This document shows, piece by piece, positions 31,830-41,010 of a stretch of DNA of 64,000 nucleotides. How positions within the stretch are numbered: the stretch's first letter is position 1; each line of letters opens with the position of its first letter. This DNA comes from Nitrospinaceae bacterium. GTDB taxonomy: Bacteria; Nitrospinota; Nitrospinia; Nitrospinales; Nitrospinaceae. The stretch lies in NCBI GenBank assembly GCA_029261535.1, contig JAJDBF010000033.1, positions 1 through 64,000 on the forward strand. Reading direction: 5' to 3'. The notes under the pieces were generated by a model. That model did no database searches, had not been told where the DNA came from, and was given only the letters and a program-made list of their open reading frames with translations. Both the position numbers and the translations under genes were made by a program.

Positions 31830-34124
31830 TTGCCCCCTCGAAAATCCACTCCGAAAATATCCTCCACCAAAAAATTGCTCATCAACGCAGATCACCCTGA
31901 AGAATGCCGAGCTGTCGTCCTGGAGGATGGAAAACTTGACGAAATAATTATTGAGCATTCTTCCCGCGAACTGATCAAAGGCAATATATATCTCGGTGTT
32001 ATCACCCGGGTCGAACCTGCCATTGAAGCCGCCTTTGTTGACATAGGCGGAAAAAAATTCGGGTTTCTACCTTTTAAGGATGTGCTCAGGGAATCCTATC
32101 TACAAACTCGGGAAAAGAAAGCCAAGGTCCGCATTCAGGATGTGTTGGTCCGTGGTCAAAAAATTCTTGTTCAGGTGGTGAAGGAAAGTCGGGATGCCAA
32201 AGGCCCTTCCCTCAATAATGGGATCACCATTCCCGGACGTTTCCTGGTTCTGATGTATGGCAGTCCATCGACTGGTGTATCTCGAAAAATTGAAGACGAG
32301 GTTGAACGCCGGAAATTGAAAGAAATATTGGCTGACCTTGAACTCCCTGAAAATATGGGAGTCATCATTCGTACAGCGGGTGTAGGCAGGACCAAGACCG
32401 AATTACAGAAGGATCTGCAGATGCTCCTGAAAATCTGGGAGACCATTCAAGAGAAGCTGGAGGAGAAGGCCCCAAAGGACCCCGTATTGCTGTATGAAGG
32501 GCCTAATATGGTCGTGCGGACGGTACGAGACCATTTTACTGCCGACACCTCTGAAATTCTCGTTGATAGCAAAGAATCCTACAAGGCTCTAAAAGATTTC
32601 ACAAAAATGGTCATGCCGCGCATGGGGAGCCGCATCAAGTTGTATCAGGAAACCCAGCCACTTTTTTCCGCCTACAAGGTTGAAGAGCAAATAGAAAATA
32701 TTTACCAGCGGAAAGTGAATTTACCCTCTGGCGGTTCTATTGTGTTCGATATGGGTGAAGCCATGGTGTGTGTCGATGTGAACTCCGGCAAAACCACTAA
32801 CGCCAGTGAGCTGGAAGACACCGCTTCAAGAACCAACCTGGAAGCCGCCGACGAAATTGCCCGCCAATTGCGATTGAGAGACCTCGGGGGGTTGGTCGTG
32901 ATTGATTTTATCGACATGTTTCAAAAGAAAAACAAATCGCTGGTTGAAAAACAGATGAAGCTGGCCTGTAAAAATGACAAGGCCCGAATCAACCTTTCGC
33001 GGATTTCCCGTTTCGGTCTGCTGGAAATGTCCCGGCAAAGAATGTCACCTCCCCTGAAAGAGGGAGTTTACGATACCTGCCACACCTGTGATGGCTCCGG
33101 CATGGTTCGTACGGCGAGCAACCAGGCACTTCAATTAATCCGGAAAATGCAGGAAGCGTTATCGGCGGATAATGTAAAAGTTCTCAGTATCACATTGTCT
33201 AACAGTGTGGCCTCTTATTTGCTGAATAATAAAATGAGTTATCTCGTTTCCTTGCAGGAGAGCCAGGGATTCAAATTGCAGTTCAATACCAAAGCAGGCC
33301 TGGAGCAGAGGGATTTTTCTTTTGATGTGCTGGAGAGGAAAAAAGACGGAACTCAGGATGAAAAATCCGGTGAAGTGACTAAAGAGAAACCTCGCCGGGC
33401 CCCTCGCACCCGTCGTTCTTCCAGCAAAGATGAAAAAACAGAAGACGGTCAATCGCAGGAAGAACAGCCGCGCGAAAGAACAAGGAGAAGGCGACCTTCC
33501 AGTCAGGATACAAAGTCAGAGGCCAGTTCAGACGAAAAGCAAACTCAAGAGGAAAAGCCTCGAAGAGGTTCCAGACCACGACGCTCTTCCAGCCGGGATA
33601 CCCGACCAGCCGAAAAATCGGCTCCAGTAGAGGAAGGCGAAATCACTGTTTCGGCAGAAGAAACTCCCGCTGAGACCCCGGAAAGCGTTGAGGAAAAGCC
33701 CCAGCGAGGGCGTCGACGGGTTACCAGCGCGGGACAAAGCCGGCGAACTCCAAGAAAGGCCACCAGCTCTTCTGCCAAAAGAACGAGTTCTTCCAGAGGA
33801 CGGCGTTGGCGCAGTCAGCGGGCTGTCAAAGGTGCTGCGGATCCGGAAACAGGCGCGACGGATCAGCCCTTGGAGACCAACCCCGGTGACCCAGGTATTG
33901 GTGGCCCCGCTCCTGATATGGCCACACCTTCGTTACCCTTGGCTGGTGATATCGACGGGAATGTGAAAAGTCAGCCCGATTCCAATACCCGCTCATTTAC
34001 TCCCCCCACTCCGGATTTCCCGGACGGGAACACCATTCAAGAGAGACCGGCTCCAGCACCTGCTCCCTCACCCAGGGAAGATGATCCTCCGCAAATGAAT
34101 GAGGAATCTCCCCCCGGAATTTGA
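31830..34124 (+). CDS. Ribonuclease E/G family endoribonuclease
   Basis: RNase E/G cuts single-stranded RNA in mRNA decay and rRNA/tRNA processing. The S1-type RNA-binding domain is near residues 45-125 (GNIYLGVITRVEPAIEAAFVDIG). The catalytic DNase I-like part holds VCVDVNSGKTT and VVIDFIDM with metal-binding Asp residues. The zinc-link region reads CHTCDGSG. From about residue 510 the C-terminal 250 residues are low-complexity: blocks of Arg/Ser/Glu, then Pro-rich sequence, like the degradosome scaffold of RNase E. A short basic lead (PPRKSTPKISSTKK) precedes the S1 domain. The start is TTG with AAAGGAG eight bases upstream. Confidence 0.93.
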   Translation: MPPRKSTPKISSTKKLLINADHPEECRAVVLEDGKLDEIIIEHSSRELIKGNIYLGVITRVEPAIEAAFVDIGGKKFGFLPFKDVLRESYLQTREKKAKVRIQDVLVRGQKILVQVVKESRDAKGPSLNNGITIPGRFLVLMYGSPSTGVSRKIEDEVERRKLKEILADLELPENMGVIIRTAGVGRTKTELQKDLQMLLKIWETIQEKLEEKAPKDPVLLYEGPNMVVRTVRDHFTADTSEILVDSKESYKALKDFTKMVMPRMGSRIKLYQETQPLFSAYKVEEQIENIYQRKVNLPSGGSIVFDMGEAMVCVDVNSGKTTNASELEDTASRTNLEAADEIARQLRLRDLGGLVVIDFIDMFQKKNKSLVEKQMKLACKNDKARINLSRISRFGLLEMSRQRMSPPLKEGVYDTCHTCDGSGMVRTASNQALQLIRKMQEALSADNVKVLSITLSNSVASYLLNNKMSYLVSLQESQGFKLQFNTKAGLEQRDFSFDVLERKKDGTQDEKSGEVTKEKPRRAPRTRRSSSKDEKTEDGQSQEEQPRERTRRRRPSSQDTKSEASSDEKQTQEEKPRRGSRPRRSSSRDTRPAEKSAPVEEGEITVSAEETPAETPESVEEKPQRGRRRVTSAGQSRRTPRKATSSSAKRTSSSRGRRWRSQRAVKGAADPETGATDQPLETNPGDPGIGGPAPDMATPSLPLAGDIDGNVKSQPDSNTRSFTPPTPDFPDGNTIQERPAPAPAPSPREDDPPQMNEESPPGI

Positions 34125-34210
34125 TTGAGTGGGGGTGCCTGGAGTCAGCAGTTTTTTGGTGGGATAATGCTTTTTGCGCGAGGAGGAAGCGTTAGTGGGT
34201 AAATAAACGC

Positions 34211-34969
34211 TCAATCCCTTGCCGATAGAGCACAGCGGAATCCTGTGTCCCACGACCGCATGCCAGGGGGCGCGGGGTTGCGGAAAGCCAGAGTGGCAAA
34301 CACCTCCAAAAAACCGTGTTCCCGTTTATTGTAAGCCCCGCCCCGGATTACCCGGAGTTTCTTCTTATAATTTGGGTCCTTGTAAGTCGCCCCCGGATAA
34401 CCGGTGTAAGCACTTGATGTCCACTCCGAAACATTGCCATTCATATCAAAAAGACCGAACACGCTTTTATCTTGAGGAAAACTTCCGATCGGTTTTACCA
34501 ATTTCCCAAAGTTACCTTTCTCTCTGCTAAATTCATTTCCCCAGACGAACGCCAAGCCATCAGGACCCCGCGCCGCTTTTTCCCATTCAAATTCTGTCGG
34601 AAGTCGTTTGTTCAACCAGAAGCAGTAAGCCTCGGCCTCAAACCAGGAAACTCCTCGCACCGGATGATCGGCCCGGCCCTCGGCATATTTTGCCTTGGGT
34701 TTGAAATGGATAAAATCGCCATAAGTCACTTCATATTTATCTATGTAAAAAGAAGGGGACGTACCGGTTTGGCTGGGGTAGGCGTTCTGGCTTGAGGTGG
34801 AGTCGGACATAAACGAAGACAGGTTGGATGAAGGATCGGACCCAAAAATAAAATCTCCCGCAGGGACCAGAACCATGCCCGTTGGGGACTTGGCGTTATC
34901 GCCAGAGAAGGCCAGGGCCGGGATGCCGAGAGACAGAAGCAGGCAGAGCGACAGGAGAGTGTGTTTCAA
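34211..34969 (-). CDS. Exported SUMF1-like protein, without catalytic cysteines
   Basis: A clear signal peptide (MKHTLLSLCLLLSLGIPALAF) leads into a SUMF1 domain: GMVLVPAGDFIFGSD, FYIDKYEVTYGDF, PVRGVSWFEAEAYC, LPTEFEWEKAARG, GLFDMNGNVSEWTSSAY, VIRGGAYN and GFRCALS. The segment between RGGAYN and GFRCA has no Cys, so enzymatic formylglycine formation is unlikely. The start overlaps the stop of the HmuY-like gene by four bases, so the two are translationally coupled. Together they are probably exported; the SUMF1-like member may bind the HmuY-like one or a common ligand. It is related to the protein at 20456. Confidence 0.85.
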   Translation of the reverse strand: MKHTLLSLCLLLSLGIPALAFSGDNAKSPTGMVLVPAGDFIFGSDPSSNLSSFMSDSTSSQNAYPSQTGTSPSFYIDKYEVTYGDFIHFKPKAKYAEGRADHPVRGVSWFEAEAYCFWLNKRLPTEFEWEKAARGPDGLAFVWGNEFSREKGNFGKLVKPIGSFPQDKSVFGLFDMNGNVSEWTSSAYTGYPGATYKDPNYKKKLRVIRGGAYNKREHGFLEVFATLAFRNPAPPGMRSWDTGFRCALSARD

Positions 34970-35697
34970 TTGACAGCGACTGTTGTCATCTTGTCAGCGG
35001 TGTCTGTCTCCGCAGATTTCTTTTTGGGAGGCGGAAAGTCGGTCTCGCCGGGGGGGATATAAACATATTCCAGAGTCAGGCAGGCAGCCTCATCGCGGGT
35101 GCACATTCCAGTGAGGCAATCGGATTCCTTTTGGTGGCAGTAATAATTCAGAATCCGCATTTTCATGTGGCCCTGCTCAGCCGTTCGTACCATATAGACC
35201 GATTTTTTGGACTCGATATTATGGGTCCGTGTTCTGTAGTTGTACCAGCCTGAAATAGCATCATTGCGGAGGCTACCCCACTTTCGGGTGTCCTCGATAA
35301 AGGGGCCGGGAGTCACCTTTTGAATGCCGTTAATTTTTACCGGCCCGAGGTCCATCACTCCCACCCCGCCCCCTCCGTGGGTGGCACCACTGTTGGTGAT
35401 CACCTTGGTCCGCTGAAACCCGATGTCCCAATCCATATGGACCAGTTTATTCAGGTTATTTTCCAGATCCTCCACCTGATGGGTCTTTTTTGAGGAGAAA
35501 TCGACCAGAGTCCAGGCATCGCGGGACGTGGCATCGACTTTGATAAGGGGATTGTGGGTAGAAATTTTTTTTAGTTTCTTCGGCGGTAGAGGACGGTTTT
35601 CAAACTCCTCAATATTATCTCCCATGTAATTCATGGCAACATTGAAAAACAGGGAAGCCCCCATAAGAATGGCGATAACGGTCATATTGCTGTTCAT
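34966..35697 (-). CDS. HmuY-like (putative heme-binding) membrane-anchored protein
   Basis: An N-terminal hydrophobic segment (MTVIAILMGASLFFNVAMNY) acts as signal or anchor. The rest matches the HmuY pattern as I remember it: DAWTLVDFSSKK, WDIGFQRTKVITNSGATHGGGGVGVMDLG, a later WYNYRT and VYMVRTAEQGHMKMRILNYY. HmuY proteins bind heme outside the cell and are best known in Bacteroidetes. The C-terminal region adds a Cys-rich part (YCHQKESDCLTGMCTRDEAAC) that could form disulfides or bind metal. Heme ligands cannot be assigned from sequence alone. It is the first gene of the pair with the SUMF1-like protein. Confidence 0.65.
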   Translation of the reverse strand: MNSNMTVIAILMGASLFFNVAMNYMGDNIEEFENRPLPPKKLKKISTHNPLIKVDATSRDAWTLVDFSSKKTHQVEDLENNLNKLVHMDWDIGFQRTKVITNSGATHGGGGVGVMDLGPVKINGIQKVTPGPFIEDTRKWGSLRNDAISGWYNYRTRTHNIESKKSVYMVRTAEQGHMKMRILNYYCHQKESDCLTGMCTRDEAACLTLEYVYIPPGETDFPPPKKKSAETDTADKMTTVAVN

Positions 35698-35703
35698 AAA
35701 ACC

Positions 35704-35712
35704 ATTGTACCA
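35704..35712 (-). promoter_or_regulatory. Extended -10 promoter abutting the HmuY-like gene
   Basis: On the minus strand TGGTACAAT (TGn plus TACAAT) ends six bases before the ATG at 35697. No ribosome-binding site fits in between, which suggests a leaderless transcript. Confidence 0.5.
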
Positions 35713-35794
35713 AAGCCTGCCATTCTGAATCGAAAAAAATTCCGGGTCGGGCAGGTTAACGATTGATGAAAAAAGAGGTTATGGATTTTCGGGC

Positions 35795-35823
35795 TTGGGC
35801 TTGTGACCAGGTTGAAGTATACT
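35795..35823 (+). promoter_or_regulatory. Candidate promoter for the gene at 35862
   Basis: TTGGGC (35795-35800), 17 bases, then TATACT (35818-35823). The -10 is strong and the -35 is weak. The leader would be about 30 bases. Confidence 0.4.
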
Positions 35824-35861
35824 TATGAGGTTAATCTTAAGAGTCACCCGCCCCAAATACC

Positions 35862-36491
35862 ATGCCTGAAAAACGTCATTTCAAATTTGAAAAGGTCCAG
35901 ATTGAAAATTTCCTCAAGAAGGAGTTTGAAAAAACCTTCAAGGGAACCGGGCGAATTTCCATTCGCAAACGGCAAAAATTCATGAGTCGGATCAACAAAA
36001 AAGTAGGAAAACAATTCGGCAAGGATGTGTTGTGTCTGGTCGATTTTACCCGGCAGGGTTTTGTCACCCTCGTATCGCCGACGCATCAGGAATCGACTCA
36101 AAAAGGAAAGTTGTATTTTTCCTTCGTCCATCCCCAGGTGGCTTACACCGGACATTGCATTGACCGTTTCAGCGAGCGCACGGGTGCCCGCGATAATTGT
36201 GTTTTTCTTCTTGATGAATTCCTTGAGGAGGCCATGCTGACGTTTGGATTGCATGACGGTTACCTCGTCTGCCGCTCCGGCGTGTTTGCCTACATCGTTG
36301 AGCAGGATCGCCTGATTATTAAAACCTTCATCAATTCCGAATTGTTGTCCGATGATCAAATCCGTGAATTTTACGGATGGGATGTCGTGGCCAACTTCAG
36401 TCCCGATTGCATCACCAAGGAAATGGACAATTCCGACTTCAGGGTTCAGGACGAGCCCTCGCCTCAATTTTTACCAACCGGGGATCGGTAG
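35862..36491 (+). CDS. Hypothetical protein (209 residues)
   Basis: I do not recognise a family. The protein begins with a basic, helical region (FKFEKVQIENFLKKEFEKTF, RISIRKRQKFMSRINKK). A mixed alpha/beta core holds HCIDRFSERTG and DGYLVCRSGVFAYIVEQDRLIIKTFI. There is no signal peptide or membrane helix. The core sequence recalls phage- or plasmid-type hypothetical proteins whose HxxxRFxER motif is nuclease- or nucleotide-related, but that is a weak impression. It stands alone between divergent and downstream operons, with a possible promoter at 35795. Confidence 0.7.
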   Translation: MPEKRHFKFEKVQIENFLKKEFEKTFKGTGRISIRKRQKFMSRINKKVGKQFGKDVLCLVDFTRQGFVTLVSPTHQESTQKGKLYFSFVHPQVAYTGHCIDRFSERTGARDNCVFLLDEFLEEAMLTFGLHDGYLVCRSGVFAYIVEQDRLIIKTFINSELLSDDQIREFYGWDVVANFSPDCITKEMDNSDFRVQDEPSPQFLPTGDR

Positions 36492-36519
36492 TCGCTGAAC
36501 CCCGAGTAATCTTTTTAGG

Positions 36520-36552
36520 GCACCTCTGAAAATTACTTTTGCCGCGAGGTGC
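36520..36552. other. Inverted repeat in the gap before ftsE
   Basis: GCACCTC (36520-36526) pairs with GAGGTGC (36546-36552) around a 19-base loop. A second possible pairing, AGTAAT with ATTACT, overlaps it, so two alternative folds exist. No T-run follows. The remaining gap to 36651 shows no gene. Confidence 0.35.
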
Positions 36553-36651
36553 TGGCACACGGCTAACGAAGGCTCTCTTGATTTTAGAGGTCTGCGAGTT
36601 GCCGGAATAGAAAAGTTGAATTAATAAAAGTCCCCCTTTAGCCCCTCCCAC

Positions 36652-37332
36652 GTGCCGGACAACATGATCCAGCTATATAACGTCTACAAAGCCTACCAAA
36701 GCAGTCACCCTGTCCTGATCGATATTTCGATGGTCATCCGGGAAGGAGCGTTTGTTTTTATCACAGGGCCGAGTGGTGCCGGTAAAAGCACACTGCTTAA
36801 AATTTTGTTCCGGTGGGAAAAGTTTGATCGCGGTCAGGTGCTGGTCAATCGCATGAACATCGGCAAGATACCCGAAGATCGGCTCTATTTACTCAGGCGA
36901 AAAATTGGTGTGGTCTTTCAGGACTACAAATTACTTCCCAATAAAACCATTTTTGAGAATGTCGCCTTTGCTCTCGAAATCATGGGGGCGGATCGCAAGG
37001 CCATCCGCTACCAAACCTGGGAGGCCTTGAAAAACGTCGGCCTCACTCACAAGAAAGATGCCTACCCCCTGCAACTCTCCGGCGGTGAACAGCAACGCAC
37101 GGCTATCGCCAGAGCCCTGGTCAACCGGCCTAAAATTCTGTTGGCGGATGAGCCTACGGGCAATCTGGACCCCGACATCGCCTCCGAAATTTTAAGTTTG
37201 TTCGAGGCCGCCAACAAGGCAGGCACTACCATTGTTCTAGCAACGCACAGCCAGGATTTACTCAGGCAAAGCGATCACCCTATTGTCACGCTGAATCAGG
37301 GAAGAATCCTCGAAACACAATTCACCGGCTGA
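36652..37332 (+). CDS. ftsE: Cell division ATP-binding protein FtsE
   Basis: FtsE is the ATPase of the FtsEX complex, which controls cell-wall hydrolases at the division site. Walker [10 protein letters not shown] is near residue 39, the ABC signature reads [15 protein letters not shown] and Walker [12 protein letters not shown]. The D-loop and switch His (LATHSQ) are present. The length of 226 residues is normal. The start is GTG 36652 or, more like other FtsE proteins, ATG 36664 ([12 protein letters not shown]); neither has a clear ribosome-binding site. ftsX begins two bases after the stop. Confidence 0.95.
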   Translation: MPDNMIQLYNVYKAYQSSHPVLIDISMVIREGAFVFITGPSGAGKSTLLKILFRWEKFDRGQVLVNRMNIGKIPEDRLYLLRRKIGVVFQDYKLLPNKTIFENVAFALEIMGADRKAIRYQTWEALKNVGLTHKKDAYPLQLSGGEQQRTAIARALVNRPKILLADEPTGNLDPDIASEILSLFEAANKAGTTIVLATHSQDLLRQSDHPIVTLNQGRILETQFTG

Positions 37333-37334
37333 CC

Positions 37335-38231
37335 ATGTTCCGAAACGCACTCCATTACGCCATCGCCAATATCCGATCCAACCGGCAAGTGTGTCTGGCT
37401 TCCATCGGTTCTATTGCCGTGGCACTTTCTTTTCCAGGATTATTCCTGTTCATTTTTGTTAATTTGAACTCTTTCCTTTCCAACTGGAACCGTGAAGTTC
37501 AGTTGATGGTCTACCTCAAGGACGATATCACCCAACAACAGCAGGTGGATATTGAAGCTTTGTTACAGCAGAGTCCAAACGCAGAGATGGTCACTTTTAT
37601 TTCGCGGGAAGATGCCTGGACAGATTTTCAAACCTTGTTTGCTGATAAATCCGGTCTGTTGGAGGAACTGGATTTCAATCCGCTCCCCGCATCATTCCGG
37701 GTTCATTTTAAGGAAGGGCCGGACCGGGTGGACACGATTCGGGGCGCGGCTGATAGCACGAAAGGTGTTCCCGGAATTGAATCCATTGACTACGGAGAGC
37801 AATGGATTGCAAGCTTTGAAACATTTTTGATTTTTTTGAAAATATTTTTAGTGGCCCTGGGTGGGATTCTGGCTATGGGAGTGCTTCTGATCATATCCAA
37901 CACCATCAAGTTGTCAGTCTATTCCCGGCGCGAAGAAATAGAACTGATGCTCCTGATCGGGGCCAATCCGCGCTTCATCAAAACCCCTTTTTTTCTTGAA
38001 GGCATTTTCCACGGTACGGTCGGTGCCATCATTTCCATTGGATTGTTGAAACTCCTGCATCTTTATTTTCAGTTTAATTTTGAGGGGACCTTTGGTTCGA
38101 TGACCCAGGGGATAGAATTTCAGTTCATAGGCATTTTCTATATCGCCATGATCATTGGTGCCAGTATGCTCGTGGGTTGGCTTGGCAGTTCTCTTTCGGT
38201 CAATCAATTTTTAAAGTCCTACCAGAAATGA
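37335..38231 (+). CDS. ftsX: Cell division protein FtsX
   Basis: FtsX is the membrane partner of FtsE. Helix 1 lies near residues 22-45, followed by a periplasmic domain of about 115 residues (EVQLMVYLKDDITQQQQVDIE onward in parts), then three more helices after residue 160. That gives the standard four-helix permease-like arrangement. The conserved SRREEIELMLLIGA segment lies in the cytoplasmic loop. The stop overlaps the ATG of the EnvC-like gene (ATGA), linking synthesis of the ABC transporter to its periplasmic partner. Confidence 0.95.
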   Translation: MFRNALHYAIANIRSNRQVCLASIGSIAVALSFPGLFLFIFVNLNSFLSNWNREVQLMVYLKDDITQQQQVDIEALLQQSPNAEMVTFISREDAWTDFQTLFADKSGLLEELDFNPLPASFRVHFKEGPDRVDTIRGAADSTKGVPGIESIDYGEQWIASFETFLIFLKIFLVALGGILAMGVLLIISNTIKLSVYSRREEIELMLLIGANPRFIKTPFFLEGIFHGTVGAIISIGLLKLLHLYFQFNFEGTFGSMTQGIEFQFIGIFYIAMIIGASMLVGWLGSSLSVNQFLKSYQK

Positions 38232-39421
38232 AGAGCCACTTCCGAAATAAGAATATTTTTCTTTTAAGCATGATCGTTCTGTTGCTCGTTCCCTGTTCAG
38301 CGTTGTTCGCTAAACCCAACTCGGTAAAGGAAATAAACAACCTCCTTAAGGATGAGCAGGTTCAGCTTGAAAAGCTCAAGAAGAAAATCTCGAAGAGGGA
38401 ACAACAGTTAAAGGCTATCGGGAAAAAAGAAACCTCAGTATTAAAAACACTGGGACAGTTGGAAGACCGGTTAAAGCTAAGAGAGCGGGAGCTTCGCATC
38501 TATCACTGGAATATAAAAATCAACAAAAAGCAAATGGGTGGCTTGGAAACCAAAATTAATAAAATGGAGGAACAGTTACGACGCCAGCAATATGTTCTCG
38601 GTATGAGGCTAAGGGCTTTGTACAAGGAGGGCGGGATGGTCCCCGTAAAAATTTTGTTTTCAGCCGAGGGCATGGCGGAACTGTTACAACGTTTCAAATA
38701 TATGGATTCCATCATGGCCTATGATACGGCAGTCTTTCGCACTTATGAGACCCGGCTGAAACAATTACAGGGGGAGAGACAGACGCTACTCAAAGTGAAG
38801 GCTAATTTGTTGACTCTCGAAAAGGCCGCTCTATTTAAAAAGGATGACCTGAATACAGAGAAAAAAGGGAAATCCAGTTTCCTTAAAAAAATCTCCGGAC
38901 AAAAAAACTATGCGCTTAAAGCCAGGAAAGAGTTGGTCGTATCCAGCGGAGAATTAAACAAGCTGATTGCCCGCTTGCAGGAAAAACTGGTTCTCGGCAA
39001 AGGACTCAGCATTGCTGACAAGAAAGGCAAGCTGAGATATCCGGTTCGTGGAAAGCTACTGAATAAATTTGGCAGGCATCGTGACCGCAAGTACGGCACG
39101 TATATCGTCAACAACGGGATTGATCTGAAAGTCCCGGCAGGAACGCCGGTGCGTGCTGTATTCGATGGCAAGGTGCTCTTCACGGGCAAGCTCGAAGGCT
39201 ATGGCAATCTGGTGATCCTAGGGCATGGAGAAAAATATCACTCCCTCTACGGTCACATGCAAAAAATCCGTGTGAAGACCGGCGAAATCGTGGGGGAGGG
39301 CAGTATTCTTGGCACATCCGGGGATACCGGGTCGCTTATCGGGGCCACCCTCTACCTTGAAATGCGGCATCAGGGTAAACCCATCGAACCCACCCGCTGG
39401 TTCAAAGTGGCCAAACGCTAA
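38228..39421 (+). CDS. EnvC-like murein hydrolase activator (degenerate LytM/M23 protein)
   Basis: A signal peptide (FLLSMIVLLLVPCSALFA) precedes a long coiled coil (about residues 40-250), the part that contacts FtsX in EnvC. The C-terminal LytM domain runs from about 270. Active M23 peptidases use HxGxD and HxH zinc ligands. Here these read NNGIDL and TLYLEM, so key histidines are missing, as in EnvC, which activates amidases rather than cutting peptides. The start is ATG 38228, overlapping the ftsX stop; a more distal in-frame start at 38177 lies inside ftsX. The ftsE-ftsX-envC order supports the assignment. Confidence 0.88.
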   Translation: MKSHFRNKNIFLLSMIVLLLVPCSALFAKPNSVKEINNLLKDEQVQLEKLKKKISKREQQLKAIGKKETSVLKTLGQLEDRLKLRERELRIYHWNIKINKKQMGGLETKINKMEEQLRRQQYVLGMRLRALYKEGGMVPVKILFSAEGMAELLQRFKYMDSIMAYDTAVFRTYETRLKQLQGERQTLLKVKANLLTLEKAALFKKDDLNTEKKGKSSFLKKISGQKNYALKARKELVVSSGELNKLIARLQEKLVLGKGLSIADKKGKLRYPVRGKLLNKFGRHRDRKYGTYIVNNGIDLKVPAGTPVRAVFDGKVLFTGKLEGYGNLVILGHGEKYHSLYGHMQKIRVKTGEIVGEGSILGTSGDTGSLIGATLYLEMRHQGKPIEPTRWFKVAKR

Positions 39422-39489
39422 GTTCCCGGTAGGAGGGGGGTGCCAATTGGGTTATAATTTAACGTGATCAAAATTAAAATAAAAAAAAT

Positions 39490-40944
39490 ATGAACCATTT
39501 GCGGAGTAGAAAGTTGAACCTTCTCGACGTTTCCCCATCCAATAAACTAGGGATTGTGTCCCCGTGTGCGAGGATTTTCCTTACCCTGTGTTTAGTCTTT
39601 AGCCTCCAGACGCCGCTTTGGGCCAAATCGGATACGTCAGAGGAAAAACCTCCGGTCAATACCTACGACAAACTGCGCGTATTTTCCGAAATTTTGTCTC
39701 TGCTTGAAGCTAATTACGTTGAAGATCTGGATAACAACGAGTTGATTGACGGCGCGATCCGCGGACTTCTCAAAGTTCTGGATCCTCACACCTCGTATCT
39801 TCCGCCGGAATCTTTCAAGCAAATGCAGGTCGAAACGTCCGGCAAGTTTGGCGGACTCGGCATTGAAATTTCCATGCGGAGTGGCATCCTGACTGTGGTG
39901 TCACCCATCGAAGACACCCCGGCGGATAAGGCCGGAATGCAGGCCAAAGATAAAATTATCAAGATCGAGGATGAATCGACCCTGGACATGACTCTCACCG
40001 AGGCGGTAAACCTTTTACGAGGTGAGCGCGGCACAGCAGTCACCATCACGGTTTTTCGCGAAGGGGTGGACAAACCGTTTGAGGTTTCCATTGTCCGCGA
40101 TGTCATTAAAGTAAAAAGCGTCAAATTCAAAAGTTACGAAGGCAATATTGGCTACGTTAGAATCCGGAGCTTCAGTAAATCCACCAGCCGCGATCTGGAC
40201 AATGCCATTCTGGAATTGGAAAAAGGCAACATGGAAAAATTGATTCTGGATTTGCGCAATAATCCTGGCGGGCTCCTCAATCAGGCCGTCGAAGTGTCTG
40301 ATCGATTTTTACCGCAGGAAAACCTGATTGTTTATACGCAGGGAAAAACGGAAGATCAGAACATGCGCTTCACCACGCAAAGCCGCGGTCAACATGTGGA
40401 TTACCCGATGATCATTCTGGTCAACGGAGGCAGTGCCAGTGCCTCGGAAATCGTGGCGGGTGCTTTGCAGGACCTCAATCGGGCAGTTATCGTCGGAACC
40501 CAGACTTTTGGTAAAGGTTCTGTGCAGACGATCATTCCCTTAAGTGACGGCTCTGCCTTGCGACTGACCACCGCCCGGTATTACACACCGAGTGGGCGGG
40601 TGATTCAGTCCAATGGCATCACGCCAGACATCATTGTGGAAATGCCGTTGAAAAAACCTCAGGAAGAAAAGGAACTGACCAAGGCAGAAAAAGAAAAAGA
40701 GCGTGTGCGCAAATTTCTTCGCGAGAAAGATTTGAAAAAACATCTTAAGGGCAAAAGTTCCGGTGGTGAGGTGATGGAACCTGGAGATGACAAAGAGGTT
40801 AGTGAAAAAGAAACTGAACGTCTCGCCGAAATCGCTGAAGAGATGGAAAAAGATCCTCAACTTCGTGAGGCCATTGCCCTGCTCTCTGGTTGGTCCGTGA
40901 TGAATAAGGTTTTCAAGACGAGTGCTGTCGAAGAAGCCAAATAA
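39490..40944 (+). CDS. ctpA: C-terminal processing protease (S41, CtpA family)
   Basis: CtpA-type proteases remove C-terminal tails and degrade proteins in the periplasm, often wall hydrolases. An N-terminal hydrophobic segment (about residues 24-38) gives export. A PDZ domain (about 110-190, LGIEISMRSGILTVVSPIED) is followed by the S41 domain with a Ser/Lys dyad: S317 in SASEIVAGAL and K342 in FGKGSVQ, the 25-residue spacing typical of the family. The C-terminal 90 residues are strongly charged. It follows the EnvC-like gene by 68 bases and may be in the same transcript, a common pairing. Confidence 0.95.
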   Translation: MNHLRSRKLNLLDVSPSNKLGIVSPCARIFLTLCLVFSLQTPLWAKSDTSEEKPPVNTYDKLRVFSEILSLLEANYVEDLDNNELIDGAIRGLLKVLDPHTSYLPPESFKQMQVETSGKFGGLGIEISMRSGILTVVSPIEDTPADKAGMQAKDKIIKIEDESTLDMTLTEAVNLLRGERGTAVTITVFREGVDKPFEVSIVRDVIKVKSVKFKSYEGNIGYVRIRSFSKSTSRDLDNAILELEKGNMEKLILDLRNNPGGLLNQAVEVSDRFLPQENLIVYTQGKTEDQNMRFTTQSRGQHVDYPMIILVNGGSASASEIVAGALQDLNRAVIVGTQTFGKGSVQTIIPLSDGSALRLTTARYYTPSGRVIQSNGITPDIIVEMPLKKPQEEKELTKAEKEKERVRKFLREKDLKKHLKGKSSGGEVMEPGDDKEVSEKETERLAEIAEEMEKDPQLREAIALLSGWSVMNKVFKTSAVEEAK

Positions 40945-40972
40945 AGCCCATATTAATTTTCACCCTTTTTTT

Positions 40973-41010
40973 GACCGGAGGCGTTTTGCGCTCTCCGGTC
41001 TTCTTTTTTT
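40973..41010 (+). terminator. Intrinsic terminator between ctpA and tsaD
   Basis: The perfect eight-base stem GACCGGAG (40973-40980) / CTCCGGTC (40993-41000) is followed by TTCTTTTTTT. The T-run ends on the base before the tsaD ATG. Confidence 0.9.
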
